Positions 36,801 through 49,500 of a stretch of DNA of 64,000 nucleotides are shown one piece after another. A program made the position numbers and the translations under genes. A model generated the notes under the pieces. It worked only from the letters and a program-made list of their open reading frames with translations. It was not told the DNA's origin and did no database searches. Every line of letters begins with the position of its first letter. Within the stretch, counting starts at the first letter, position 1. Location: positions 2,046,001-2,110,000 of the forward strand of contig NC_052033.1 of the NCBI RefSeq assembly GCF_015832195.1, read 5' to 3'. The stretch is from Motacilla alba alba. Taxonomy: Eukaryota > Chordata > Aves > Passeriformes > Motacillidae.

Positions 36801-37235
36801 TCTGTCCATGATCCTGACCCCCTGTGCACTCTCTCCTTGTGAGGGCTGACAGCAGAGGAGGGCACAGATCAGTTCAGCTCCATCCTGGCTGCACTGAGAT
36901 GCTGCTCAGCCCAGGAGAGCTTTAAAATAAAACACAGGTGTGTGCACCCTCCCTCTCTCTTGGCAAAGGTAATTTTCAGGACCCATTTGAAAATTTGGGA
37001 TGCTGCCACTTGTGACAGATCCCAGTCAGCTCCTGTGCAGAGCACACAGTTCTTCTGACAGGAGCTTGGGTTGGGCAGAATACCCAAAAGTTGCTTTGTG
37101 GCTTTGGGAATCCCTTTTCTTACCTGCTCTGGCTGGGGAGAGCACCTGGGAGTGAGGGCTTGGGCTGCTGCCTCCTTGAGACACAGCCCACAGACCTGTG
37201 GGTCCAGGGATGTTCCTGTTCCCTTTGCTTTCAAG

Positions 37236-37654
37236 TGTGGCATTCACATTCTGTGAACACTCCTTTCACCCAGGATTTTTCTCCTGGGAAACTGAGAAGC
37301 CATAGAGAAAAGGAAAACAATTTTTATCTCATTTGCTTCTCCTGTGTTGTGCCCATGTGGAATGTGTTTGGAGATTGTTCACCCACAGGTGATTGTTTCA
37401 TTGCATTCTGCTGTGAGTTGTTTTCACTCTTTGGCCAATTAGGGCCAAGCTGTGTCAGACTCTGGAGAGAGTCACGAGTTTCCATTATTATCTTTTTAGC
37501 ATTCTTTAAGTATCCTTTCTGTATTCTTTAGTTAGTATAGTATAGTATTCTTTAATATAATATAGTATTATAAAATAATAAATTAGCTTTCTGAGAAGAT
37601 GGAGTCAGATGCATCATTCCTGCCTTCGTGGGGACATTCCCAGCAAATACAATA
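37236..37654 (+). mobile_element. Solo LTR, ERVK-like family (copy 2) with 6-bp duplication
   Basis: A 419-bp LTR flanked by a perfect 6-bp direct repeat TTCAAG at 37230-37235 and 37655-37660, the length typical of class II (ERVK/alpha- and betaretrovirus-like) insertions. It starts TGTGGCATTCACATTCTG and ends ACAATA, so its last bases are not the usual CA; the sister copy at 10055-10477 ends the same way. An AATAAA signal is at 37577-37582, 70-80 bp before the 3' end. It lies in sense orientation in intron 2 and so places a polyadenylation signal on the MGAT5B sense strand. A TAGTATAGTATAGTATTC tract precedes the signal. Confidence 0.9.
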
Positions 37655-39771
37655 TTCAAGAAGTCATGTGAGTTATAAATTTATCTTGCTGTCTTTAACG
37701 CTCAGTGGAGGCGGCAGGAGAACCAGTTGTGAAGGCTCTTGTAAGCAAGTGACAGTGACAGGGCAGGGCTCTGCTCAGCAAACGGGACACTAATTATTCC
37801 CAGTTTCTTCCTGAGTGAGTTTTAAGCCTCTCCCGGGCTGCTGGTGTCATGTTTTGATGTTGTCTGCTGAGCAGCCCTGGATAACTGCAGCCTTTGTGAG
37901 CGGCTTGTCAGGATCAGCGGATGCTGGAGCGTGTCTCGCTGGCAGTGCCTGGGATGCTGCTCCAGGAGGAGGGATGAGACTTCTCAGGGTCTGAATCCAG
38001 AGTTTGCTTAGGTAAAACTCCCTCAAAAGACAGGAGGTTCCCCTCTTGTGGGAAATGAATTTGTAGAAAATTTTTAAAACTTGATAAAAGGTTTATATAG
38101 TGTGTATTTTTATATAAATTTTAAGATAAGAAATGTTGACTTAGAAATGTTATGGAATAGGATAAATACAGATAAGATTATTAAGAGTAACACTATTGTT
38201 AGTGTTTTTAAAACACTCATCTCTCAGTTACCCCATCTCTTAAAAAAACCCCAAAACCTTAATCCAATACCCTCTCCCATTGCCTCTTCCTGCACTGCCT
38301 GGGGGTTGTTATCCAGGCTGTTTCCCAGGTGCCAGGTGTGGGTCTGAGCGTGGTGTCACCTCCTCAGCACCAGCTGGGACCTGCAGATCCTGCACGTCCC
38401 AGTGTTTCCTCTTCCTGCTGCTGCATCCAGAGCTGGATTAGGCTCTCCTGGAGCCTGTGGGTGCCAGCCAGGGGGAAGCCATGTGGAGGAGCGTGCTGGG
38501 CAGCTCTTCAGTGCTTGGGGCTCACTTCCAGCCTCTCTGCATCCGTCCCTTCCAAAGCCACTCCACGAATCCTCGGAGGCTGGAGCAGCCAGCTGATGCT
38601 GGAAGAAGTTGTCTGGTTGGTGCCAAGTGGAGCTGGCTGGCTCTGGGAGCATCTCCTTGGTGAGGAGCTTTGCTGGGAGCTGATGGGGTTTTGATTTCTC
38701 CTGGAGCAGGGGTTTGGCTCCTGGGCTCCCCTGGAAATGCTGAGCTCGGCACCGTTCCCCTCCTTCCTTGTCCGAGCATTGGTGGGGAGAAAGGAGTTAA
38801 GGGAGACCCCAAGGCCAGGGAGAGCCCAGCTGCAGGGTGAGGGCTTTCTGCCCCAAACACTGCCTTTTGCCAGCTCCTGCTGGAAGCTCAGCTGTCCCAA
38901 GGGCTCTTTGAGCAGGTGCCACAATGCCCACGAATGCCAGCAGTGTCACCGTGCTGGGGTTTCACCCCATGGCCAGCACAGGAGTGTCCTTAATCTGCAG
39001 TTTTTTGGGAGCAGACCATTGTTTTGCCTGAGTGGAGAAAATGAGGGTTGATTAAAAGCATGTGGCCTCTCCTTCTTGTGCTGGTGTCCCCACTTCAGCC
39101 CCAAGCTCTGCATCCATCGTTAGGTGCACTGTGCTCCCATCCTTGACTGACTCGTGGAAAGGGAGTTTAAAGTGGAGGTGTAAAACTTTACTGCCCTTAT
39201 TAAATTGGTGTTGCAGGCAGGGAAATGAGAGCCATTGAAATAATGAAAATAAAGGCATCCCTGGGGCTCCACATGACACTGGATGTTCCTGCCCACTTCT
39301 GTGGGGATTGCTGGGGGAGCAAAATGCAAAATGCAGATTGGTGCTTTGCAGGGCACAGAGGGGTAAAGAAAAGTGTCAGGGCTGCTGTTGTAGTGGTTAA
39401 GGCTTAATCCACCCTGGGAAAATGTCTCTTCCTGAAGAAGTGCCTGTTTCATGCAATTACTGCTCAGAATTGAATGCCTGCAGGCTTCAAGAGAAGAAAA
39501 AAAAATTATGCCACCAAACTTATTGGAAAATGGAAGTGTGAATTCACACATCTTGAAGTGGGGCAGCAGTGACGAGGTCCTCGGAGCAGGGATGTGTGCT
39601 GGCCCCTTCCCTGCTGGCCCTGTGTCACAGGAGGCAGCAGCAGCTTCCTGCTGCCCTGGCACTCTGTTATCTCCATAAGCGGGGACACCCAGGGAATGAT
39701 TAAATCAATTAATTGATTTTCTATAGCTCATAAGGAAGTCAAATGGCATTTCCATCAACTTGTGATGAGCC

Positions 39772-39929
39772 AACACCCCACCACGGCCAGGAGGAATGTT
39801 AATGGCTCTTCATGTTTTTATTACCCCTTTCCACTCCTAAATCAAAATTCATCCTGAGCCCGGGAGGCAGCAGGTACTTCAGAAAATAAAACTGGCACAG
39901 TGGGAACCATAGCAGCCTCTGTAAAAGCT
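39772..39929 (-). repeat. Right arm of a 150-bp inverted pair
   Basis: Reverse complement of 32771-32918, 6.9 kb away in the same intron. It has about 11 more bases than the left arm near 39832-39842 (around CCCTTTCCACTCC). Confidence 0.9.
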
Positions 39930-41640
39930 GGGTTTTCCCATTGATTTATTTGTTTCTCTGGCTTAAATGAGAGAGCAGGGCTCAGTTCAGCTTGAGAAGA
40001 GATTAGCTGAGGCTCATCCTGCAGCTCTGCCAATGCCCCCCAGCTCTGGCCCTGCTTTGGGCTCTGCTGCTGCTCGGAGGATCCGGCCCCTGGTCTTGCT
40101 GGAGATTGATGGGTTTGGAGGAAGGGATGATTTATTTGCCCCTGGAAGCAAAGTGGCAGAATGCCCAGCACTGTCTGGCCAATCTTTTTGGCTGAAGGAG
40201 AAAGGGTGATCATTTTAGAAGTGTTAAATGAGTGAGTTCTAAGGAAATCATCTTTTGGGGCAGCTGTGAGTGTGGCTGTGGGCTGGAGCACTGGATGTGC
40301 AGGGCTGGAGGATTGCTGATGGTGCTGAGCCTCCTGCAGCCTTCCACTGTCTGGTTTTGGGCTGTGTGAGTGCTGGGTGCAATCCTTCCTTCCCTGCAAT
40401 CCATGGGGCACTGGCTCCTGGCAGTACAGTTGTCCCTGGTTGAGCAATGGGGACCATCAGGAGGAGAACCTAAAATGCTGGAGAGACTCCTCTTGTAAAC
40501 ACAAAGAACCCACACAAAGGTTGGTCTCTGGCTTGTGGCTCTGTGGAGTCACTCTGGGGCTGTCCCTGTCCTGTGGGACCTCTGTGTGCTGCTTTTCCCC
40601 TGAAATTGGGGTCTCAGCTGCAAATCCAGGCTCCAGTTTGCCCCCAGTTCCTGCAGCATCCACCCCAGCGTGGGGTGCAGCCATGCCCCAGGAGCTCTGG
40701 TGTCCTTTGGGCTTTGCTACAGCAGCTGCCCTTCATCCATGCCTGTGCTGGAGCCCTTGTGTTTTAGGAAGCAATTTCAAATCAATGTTAATCTTGTAAT
40801 TTGGAAGCCTGTCCTGCAGTGTGAGGTGTTTGAAGCGCTGCAGAACAGCTTAAAATGCAATTTAAAATAGTGCTGGCTGGCAATAGAGAAGGGACTAAAA
40901 ACTCCCTGCTGCTGCTCTTTTAAAAGAAAAAGTGAAAGGGGGATGAGAAGGAGGAAGAAAGATGTGTTAAAAATATATATTAAAACAAATAAAAGCTGAA
41001 CTGCAGCTTGTGTTGGGGTTGTGTGTATTTATCTCTCCTTCCCCGGCTTCCCAACTCCCCCAGCCCATCTCTAGGGGCTGTGGGGCAGAGGAGATGATCC
41101 AGCTCCCTTTGCCTGCCGTGATGGCTCATGGCAGGACTCCTGGGACTGTCCCCATGTCCCAGAGGGGACATCAGGTCTCTGGTGTGTGTATGGTGGGGTA
41201 AGAAACAATAAATTTGGGGGGAACAGCCCTGGGCTCTCCCTTGCAGCAGTGAAACGCTCCTGACTGGGATTGTGAGTGTTTGTATTGTTCATTTTCCTGC
41301 CTTTTCTTCTTTGTATGGAAATAGGGAGCAGACATGTTTGGGTGGAGCTGCAGGCTGTTCCTACAGGGTTTCCTTTGGCATGGGGGAGCTGGAGGGGTGA
41401 AAAAGCATCAGGACCCTCTTGTGCAGGCTCAGCTCGGGGTCCTGCAGCTGAGGGAGGGAGAAACGAGACCCCAGAGCCAGCAGGGCTGGGACAGGGACAC
41501 CTCGGGGTGGTTCCCTCCTCCAGTAACCCTCCTGGGGCATCGTGGCAGCAGGAGAACCCGCAGTGTGAGGGGCAGGGCCTGCAGGAGGGGAGCAGAGGTG
41601 CAGCTCATTGCTGCTGAAGATGTTGGCCGTGGATCCCAAG

Positions 41641-42124
41641 TGAGAGGAATAGTGGATTTGTCTTTACAAACAAGCTGTGGGTCTGCTGGTAGATAAAACC
41701 AGCACTGGGAGATAAAAGAAACAATGGGAAGGATTCCACTGATTGATGAATGGAAAAAGATATTTGCCTTTACAAAATAACTTTAGGTTTGCTGATAAAT
41801 GAAATTAGACATTGAAAGATGAAAGAAACCATGAGGAAGAAAAAACCCCTGAATTCCATAAGAATTAAAAATGAAAAGGGAGGGTTATACATTAGAGGGG
41901 AATCTTTGGTATCAGGAATTTCAGGAAGTCTGTACCTCTCAAGTACCTCAGAAATTGAGAGAGGGATACTGGGATAAAAAGGAGGCTGTGTCCTCCAAAA
42001 ATTTGAGAGGCCCTGGGGTAATGCCCCATGGCCTCTCCCTTTATTCAAATAAAGTAAAAAGACTCCTCTGTCTCCTTTTTGGACATAAACCTCTGGTGTT
42101 TGTGGATTGATTTTCCTAGCACAC
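41641..42124 (+). mobile_element. LTR-like element (type F)
   Basis: Several LTR traits are in the expected order: an internal imperfect duplication of about 110 bp in the U3 part (GGATTTGTCTTTACAAA near 41652 and again as TTTGCCTTTACAAAA near 41763), a TATA-like GGGATAAAAAGG near 41970, AATAAA in TTCAAATAAAGTAAAAAG near 42044, and a 3' end ..CCTAGCACA at 42124. It resembles a passerine LTR I remember. The left edge is uncertain and I found no target duplication. Confidence 0.6.
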
Positions 42125-42141
42125 GGATGTGGCTTTGCTGC

Positions 42142-42564
42142 TGTAGACGAGCAGTGGAATGGTTGGCTCTCACAGTTCAGGGGTAAATGCTATGTATATG
42201 TTAAGAGAAGTTTTGTAGATATACACTTAGGTTACTGTAATGTGTCCTCCCCCTTACACTGTTATCATGGGATGGCCTTGGTACGCGGGGCATTAGGGAT
42301 GGTTGACCTGTTACTATGGCAACACCTGATCTCCAGTCAAGGTGTAAAAAAGTGATCTGCACCCCTGGACAGCAAGGAAGGAGTCAACTGACAGGGCTCC
42401 AGAAGGGGCTAGGGATAAAAAGGGACAGCTTCCATCATGAAGAGGAGCACGTGGCTGGTAGTCATGGGGGCTCTCAGTGCTGTAACTTTTCCTTACTTAG
42501 TCATTTTGTTGCATTTCTGTTAAAGTTTAATCAAATATCAAAAAGTGAGCAGTCGTTTCTCACA
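42142..42564 (+). mobile_element. LTR-like element (type G)
   Basis: Begins TGTAGACGAGCAGTGG and ends GTTTCTCACA, consistent with TG..CA retroviral ends. It has a TATA-like GGGATAAAAAGGGAC near 42412 and the segment ATGTATATGTTAAGAGAAG that I associate with a passerine ERV LTR family. It starts only 17 bp after the 3' end of the preceding LTR. No clear target duplication. Confidence 0.6.
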
Positions 42565-42818
42565 CTGTGACAGTCTGGACAGAGCAGTGCCTGGCTGTAG
42601 GGGTGGCATGAGGCTTCCAGGAGAGGTTTTTGGGGCTGAACAGGGTTATTTCCTGCCTGCTGGTGCTGCTCTGGGCAGCAGGGAGCTCCTGCAGCACATT
42701 TGTCCCCCTGCTGCCATGGAGCCCAGGCACGGGTGCTGTGAGGGGCTGCAGCAAGGCAGGGGGGTGTGAGCCCAGGGAAGGGTTGCAATTGCTGCTGTCA
42801 CAGCTGCACCTGCAGAGC

Positions 42819-43472
42819 TGCCTTGGTTTGCACAGACAGGTGTCTGCTAAGGAAGGCAGGAGCCTCCCCTGAAATGGAAAATGTAAACCCCCTCCCTCTG
42901 AATTGCTCTAAATTTGAAATTAAGGGGCTCTCAGGCAAAAATGTGGGAGCAGGAAATAACAGTTCTTTATTAGGGAAGAAAATAAAAGGATAAAATAAAC
43001 AATGCAGTAAACCAAAACAACACTGACAGGGTCAGAACACAGCCTGACACCCTGTGGGTCAGGGTGCTGGCAGCAGTGCCATTGGAATTGTGGCTGCAGC
43101 CCTCCTGGAGTGTCAGGGCTGGTTCTGCTGGAGCAGGGATCCTGTGGAAAGGTGCAGTCTTCCTCTGCAGATCCAGTGGAAGAGGCAGCTGCTGTTCCTC
43201 TGGGAATCCAGTGGAGAAGCTGTGCTGGTGTTCCAGAAGCTCAGATTCTATCCAGGTAGGAATGCTTGGCTCCTCCCTCTGGGCTCACATCTCCCAGTGG
43301 GATGCTGCAGTTCTTATCAGCCCTGCAGTGGCATTCAATGGCCTGTTATCAGCAGATGTCTGCCCTGAGAGAGGATTGGGTGTGGAAGAGATAAGGAAAA
43401 CTGCCCACAGAACAGCAGAGAGCTGCCATGCAGATGGCAAACAGAATACATCTTGCCTTGTGATCTGGGACA
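42819..43472 (-). mobile_element. Solo LTR, ERVL-like family (copy D, divergent)
   Basis: A 654-bp element flanked by a perfect 5-bp direct repeat AGAGC at 42814-42818 and 43473-43477. It begins TGCCTTGGTTTGCACAG and ends GGGACA. It is clearly related to copies A, B, C and E at both ends but diverges in the middle, so it is another subfamily or an older insertion. On the minus strand the hexamer AATAAA, followed by GAACTGTT, is intact, which supports that strand as sense. It is antisense to MGAT5B. Confidence 0.85.
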
Positions 43473-44695
43473 AGAGCCCTGGGTGAGGTCCTGCATGCCC
43501 GGGTTGTTGGGAGGGCACAGAGGGTCTGACAGGCTCTGGGATGCAGGGACAGTGAGGGAAAACACCCTGAGGCTGCACATTGACCCAGCAGTGCAACAGG
43601 AGAAGCAGAAATCCAGGAGTCAGTGATAGCAGGCGGGTGGGACATAATCCACTTTACCAGCCAGTGGCTTAAGGCTGCTTAATTTGGCTGATTACCAGGG
43701 AGCTGCTTCACTGCAGGCACTCCCAGGGCTCAGCAGCAGATCGATGGTGCAGCTGGAGCTCTGCTCAAGTGTCCACTTCACCAGCAGCCCCTGAGCTCCT
43801 TCACGGGCACCTCCAGCTGTGTGGCAGCTCCCTGTGTGCCTCCCGGCGCTCTCTTCCTTTGGGGCACTGGCTAAACAGGTCTGTGTTTTCTCTGTATAAC
43901 TTAAATTAGTAAATCTGGAGCAGTTTCATGGCAGATGTGGGTGGATTTGCTGGCAGGAATAACTGGCTAGGAGCCCATGCTGGGGGATGGGTGCCCTTAA
44001 GGGGTGCAGCCACCCTGAGGGACCTTGTCCATCCCTGGAGCAGCTTCTCCAAAGGGATGGAGACAGGAGGGGGCCATTGGTGCCAACCTGAGCCTGGCCT
44101 TGGGCTCTCTTGTTTGCAGCTAGAGCTGGGTCTCTGGGCTGTGATTGCAATGGATTATGTGTCAGAGTTAGTCCTTGGCTAGTTGGCTCTTTGGTCTTTT
44201 AATCTGCTTGAATCAAAATCGATAGTGAAAGTAAATAGAGGAGCATCAGAGGGGCAGGCAATCAAAGGGCTGGGGCTTTGCTCCCTGGGAACATGCCAGG
44301 GTGAGTGCCCTCATGGGAGGATGGGATCCCCAGGACAGCCCTGGGTACCACCCCGAGGCATGAGGTCTGGGTGTGCCTCAGCCCCACTGGTGATCCCCTG
44401 GTTTCCTCTGCAATAAATCTTTCAAGACTGTGCTGCCCTTTTGAGGGGTTTAAGTAGCCTGGAGTTGTCCTTTAAAGGAGAAAACCATAGCAAATGATGC
44501 TTTAGATTGAAATTAATTCAGCTGGTATTTTCAATGGACATAGGTAATAACTCACTCTGTCTGAGCTCCAGTACCAGCAGGGGATTTGCTGTTGTGGGAT
44601 GGCCAGGGAGGGCTGTGACACATCTGAGAAGGGAGGAGACCAACAGCCAACCAGCCAGGTTATGGATATTGGGAATACAGTGTGGGATTGCATTT

Positions 44696-45043
44696 TAAAG
44701 GAGACTCAGGGGTGCCCTCATCACTCTCACAGCTCCTGAAAGGTGCCTGTGCTCAGCTGGGGCTGGGCTCTTTCTCCAGGCAGCACTGACAGAACCAGTG
44801 CACACAGCCTCGAGCTGCACCAAGGGAAATACAGGTTGGATATCAGGAAAAAGCTCTTTACAGAAAGGGTGATAAAGTTCTGGAATGGCTGCCCGGGGAG
44901 GTGGTGCAGTCCCCATCCCTGGGTGTGTTTAACAAAGCCTGGATGTGGCACTGGGTGCCAGGGTTGAGTTGAGGTGTTGGGGCTGGGTTGAACTCGATGA
45001 TCTTGGAGGTCTCTCCCAACCCAGTGATTCTGTGAATTCTGTG
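44696..45043 (+). mobile_element. CR1 retroposon, inverted partner of 55024-55402
   Basis: A 3' CR1 fragment ending in the diagnostic octamer pair ATTCTGTGAATTCTGTG. It includes GGATATCAGGAAAAAGCTC, TGGCTGCCCGGGGAGGTGG and CTCGATGATCTTGGAGGTC. Compared by eye with the reverse complement of 55024-55402 I count only about ten differences over 340 bp, so the two are the same young subfamily. It lies in intron 2, 5.7 kb upstream of exon 3. Confidence 0.93.
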
Positions 45044-46219
45044 AAGTCAGGGAGATTCTTGGTGCTGTTCACATGGGTCTGTGGAGTTGTGGGTTGAGGC
45101 AGTGCCTTGGTCTCCCCACAGGAGGGCAAGGGAGGCTTTTGCTGCCCTTGAAATAACTTGAGTTTGGGTGTAAAGGTGTTTTTCCCCATCTTCTCAGCAT
45201 GGAGCTGTTGCTGAGCAGTATGGGATGCCCTGAGCAGGATGGGGCTGAGTGACCCGGGGATGGGAGCTGCCATCATGGAGGTTCCAGTCACTCCAAGTGG
45301 CTAAAGGGATGTTGTGATTTAAGCCCAGATGGAAATTGAGCACCACAAGGCCACTCTGTCCACCCTCATCCCCCATCCCTATGGAAGGGGGAGGAGGACT
45401 GGATTAAAACTTGTATGTTGAGAAAAGAAAAATTTATTAATTGAAAATGAAATTGTGGTTAAAATATTTAGAAATATTTCTTCTGAAAATACAGAATAAT
45501 TGTTTTACTACTTTTTTTTTTCAGAAGTAAAACACATTAACTATGGTACATGATAATGATAACAAAAAGGAAACAAACAAGTGATGCACACTGCAATTGC
45601 TCACCATCCACTGACTAATGCCAGAACCCCCTCTTCCTTCTTCCCCCACTTTATACCATGATGTGAAGGGTGTGGAATATCCCTTTGGTCGCTCTGGGTC
45701 CCCTGTCCTGGCTGTGCCACCTCTCAGGCACCCCCAGCTTCCTCACCAGCCTGGCAGGGTGAAAAGCAGCAAAGGCTGTGGCTCAGTGTGAGCCCTGCTC
45801 AGCAAGAACAAAAACATCAAACCCTGTGCTCAGCACAACTCCAAAACACAGCCCCACGCCGACACTCGGGACAAAATGAACTCTACCCCAGCTGAAACCA
45901 GCACAAGGGGACATGCCCCACAGTGCTCTTTTTATTTTCCTGGGGGGGTTAACTCCTTTTGAACACCTCAGCCCAAGCATTCCAGAGCCTGGGTGACGGG
46001 GTGACATCCTCTGTGCTGGGGAAGCGCAGGGTGGGGAGGGCTCCCACTGCGAGCAGTGCTGGAGGATGCTCAGGATACCAAAATGTGGAAAACTCAAGGG
46101 AACTCCTTCCTGTCTGCTCCTTTCCCTGTGGCACAGCCTGGGCTTTGCCAGCACCTTTTCACATCACCCTCACTGGCCCCAGCCCTGGGCTGGGCTGCCC
46201 AGCAGGGTCTCCCCTGCAC

Positions 46220-46425
46220 TAGATATTAGCAGGAAATTTTTCACTGTGAAAGTGATGAGACACAGGAACAGAAAAGGTGTGGATGCACCATCCCTGCAAG
46301 TCCTCAAGGCCAGGTTGGATGGGGCTCTGAGCAACCTGATCTAGTGGAAGTTGTCCTGGCCCATGGCAGGAGGGTTGGAACTAGATGATCTTTAACGTCC
46401 CCTCCACCCAAACCATTCTGATAAC
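46220..46425 (+). mobile_element. CR1 retroposon 3' fragment
   Basis: ATATTAGCAGGAAATTTTTC, TGGATGCACCATCCCTGCAA and GGAACTAGATGATCTTTAA are CR1 3' landmarks on the plus strand. It belongs to a different subfamily from the 44.7 kb copy and is more degraded. Confidence 0.8.
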
Positions 46426-46495
46426 ATGAAGGAGTGGCAAGGAGGAAAGGAGATGCTCCTTTCTCAGCTGCTCTCCTCTCCTGCGTGGTCAGAGA

Positions 46496-46562
46496 ACTGC
46501 AGAAACACAGAATACCCTGAACTGGGAGGGATCCACGGGATCACTGAGCTCCACTGAACTTC
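46496..46562 (-). mobile_element. CR1 3' end, short remnant
   Basis: ACACAGAATACCCTGAACTG then GGGAGGGATCCACGGGATCA match the start of a minus-strand CR1. Only the end remains. Confidence 0.6.
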
Positions 46563-49500
46563 ACCCTTGAGTTCACGTTGGCACACGCAGCAGAACTCCC
46601 CTGACTGCTCATCCTGGCTCCTCTTCTGGAGGTTCCAGTGGCAGGTACTGGCAGGGGGTGACGCCTGCTCACGGCTGCTTTCACTCCAAGCAGGTATTTT
46701 AAAGACAAGTGCATCATTAGTGAATTCCCTAGGGTTTCAACCCATCCAAATTTGAGCATATTGGCTGTTGACTATTCCACTGGTTTCACACAGAAGCTAT
46801 TCCTTCTTCCACAAGACATCACCCTTAGGGGTTGCTTTCCTTTTTTCCCCTGATTTCATCCAATTACTTAGCTGTGTGCTCTTCAGAAGCCCCATAAATA
46901 ATTCTCCTCCCTCTGCTGTGTTTACCAGCGTGTCTCATGAAATCCGGTAAGATATGATTGATTGCAATCATTATTTCCTAGTGCTGCTATGAAAACCTCT
47001 GTCAGTTCAGTGATTGCCTGGAAAGCGTGGCTGCCACTCAGGAAGACTGTCAAAACCCTGTCATACTTTAACAAACTCCAATTAATCTATTGGTTTGGTT
47101 TACTTTTATTTGCTGTCCCATCGCTGCTGATTATCAGGGGAAATTAGAATATTTTTTTCTTTCTAATTAGCAACTTGGTGGCTTTGTTTTCTAAAAGAAA
47201 ATGGTTTTCAGCACTGCCTATTTTTTCAGAACTGTTTACTGGAGTTTTGTGCTGTTAAGGTGGGTTTGGGTTTATCCTGCCTGCCTGCAGTGCTGTGGGT
47301 AAAGTCTCCTTGGGGATCTTCATCGCTGGCTTTAGGGAGAAGCCTGAGCTGCTGGCCAGGATCTTCTCCATCCTCTGGATCCCTGTGCCTGGCTCAGGCA
47401 GCTGAGCAGCCCTGGGTGGGAGTCTGAGTCTCTGTTCCAAGTTAACAAATTAATCCTGGCTCTTGCATTTTTAAAAGAGTCGCTTCAGCACTTTTCCTCC
47501 TTTCTTCTGGTTTTAATGAGACACACTTTCCAAGAGATGTAATAATCATTGCCAAAAATGTCAAGTCGTTGTTAGCTTCCTTAAGCTGCTGGAAAAACAA
47601 CAACAACAAAGACCAGGAACAGAAAGAGAGAGGTGTTGATGCGGAAGAGCTTCGACTTCATCTCCAAGTGCCAGGGGAGGGCTGGGGGAGATGTGTCCTG
47701 CCTCAGCTCTGCTTTCTGGCAGGCTGCCCCAAAAGATAGTACAGGGAAAGCTGGGAATTTTTTTCTATTACTATTTTTACTTAGTATTTGGGATTTTTTT
47801 TTTTTATTTCTTTATTTGAGAAGGAATATCTCGGCTCACTGTTGACAGCAAAGCGCAGAGCTCTGCTCTCAAAGCATCCTGCAATGGCTCAAAACCAGCT
47901 GGGAACTGGATGGTGGCAGTGGCAGGAGGGGAGATCTCAGGGAAATTCAGGGAAGCCACTGGGAATGTCAGGGGCCAGGCTGGTGGTGGGTGCAGAGCTG
48001 GAGTTGTGGCTCTCTGGGATCCACAGGGAAATGGATTTGTGCCCTGGTGGCAATATCCTTGTCCCTCATTAGTGATTTGGGAGCAGAGCTGTCTTGTCAG
48101 CTGTGCTTCTGTGATGAAGCCTTGGAGCAGGCATCCTTGCCTGGCCTGCCGGGAAATCTCCATCTCCATCTTCCCAGGCACAATCTCTGTGTGTTCCTAG
48201 CAAACTGTCACAACCTGACCCCCCAAACAAGCTGGGATCCAAATCCCCAGGTCAGGATGGACTCCGTGGGAATCTGGGGGTGATGGTTTCACCTTTCTGG
48301 ACAGCTGTAGGGGTTGGGTCAAGTCTTTTTCCTGACCTCCAGCCTCCCCCACTGCAGCACAGGAGCATCCAAGAGGGATTGGTAATCACTGTATCACACA
48401 AAATCTAAGTTTAAGGTCTAAGCTCTGACCTGCTGGCCATGCTGGGATGTCAGAGCAGGAGCAAATTCTGAGTAGAAATCCCCGTTTGGGGGATGGTCAG
48501 TCCTGGGATGGACAGAGGGCTCTGGGGGCTGCAACCCATGAACAAAGCCCAGCTGTGGGAGGGATGTCACTGGAATGGGCTCAGTCTATGGACAAATAAC
48601 TAAAGTGGATTTTCTGATTTAATGTCAGAGCTGTTCTGTTTCCCTTGGCTGTGCCTCTTTGTGATTTGGGGCAGCCCTTGTCAAATAGGAGCCCCATGTT
48701 TCAAGATTCCACTTTTTTACCCCCCACTAGCATCTTTTAATTGCAGGCTCATTAGTGCTGCTGCTCTTCAGTGGGACAGGCTGTGACTTTGATATCACCC
48801 AGGGGACAGGGTGATCTTCTTGGTGGGTTGGGCACGGGTGGCACCTGCGTTCCCAAACCCACCCAGGAAGGTCTGGGGCTGCACAGGACCCTGGGCACCC
48901 ACTGATTGAAGCAGAAGTCACTGACTTCTTGCCATGGAGCTGAGGGAATGGGAAGAGGCCAGCTTCAATCTCCATGAATGGTGGTTTGTCCTCTTTTTTG
49001 AGGAATCACTTTTGCTCTCAGTGTTTCTTCTGTTTAGTTAGATAGCGTCAGGAAAAATAATGTGCTGCTGATAATCTCAGCCAAGCGTGGAAGGCAGCCT
49101 TTGGCAAGGTCTGGCTGGCCCAGTGTCATCTTCTTGGAGGGGTTAAGGGTTGGCTCATAACCCTGTGTTCGTGTGCCGTGCCGCCGTGATCCGATGTTAT
49201 CCCAGCGCCCGCTGGGGTGAGAGCCTGGCAGGGGAGTGTGGGGGGCTGGAGCCTCCAGTTCAGCTGCAGTGCCGATGCTGCCTTCCCTGGGAAGCCGCCT
49301 TCCCAGCCCCTAGGAGCTCTGGCTGAAGAGTGGGTGAATTCCTGGGGGAGCAGGGATGGAGCTGGGGCTGCAGCTCTGCAGCAGCAGGAGCTGTCTCGGT
49401 GCCCCTGATCCCACCACGGCCACGCCCCGCTCCCATCTGAACACCCAAACCACCCAAACACCCACACCGAGGCCTCTGTGCTGTTTCAGGTGCTCAGCCA

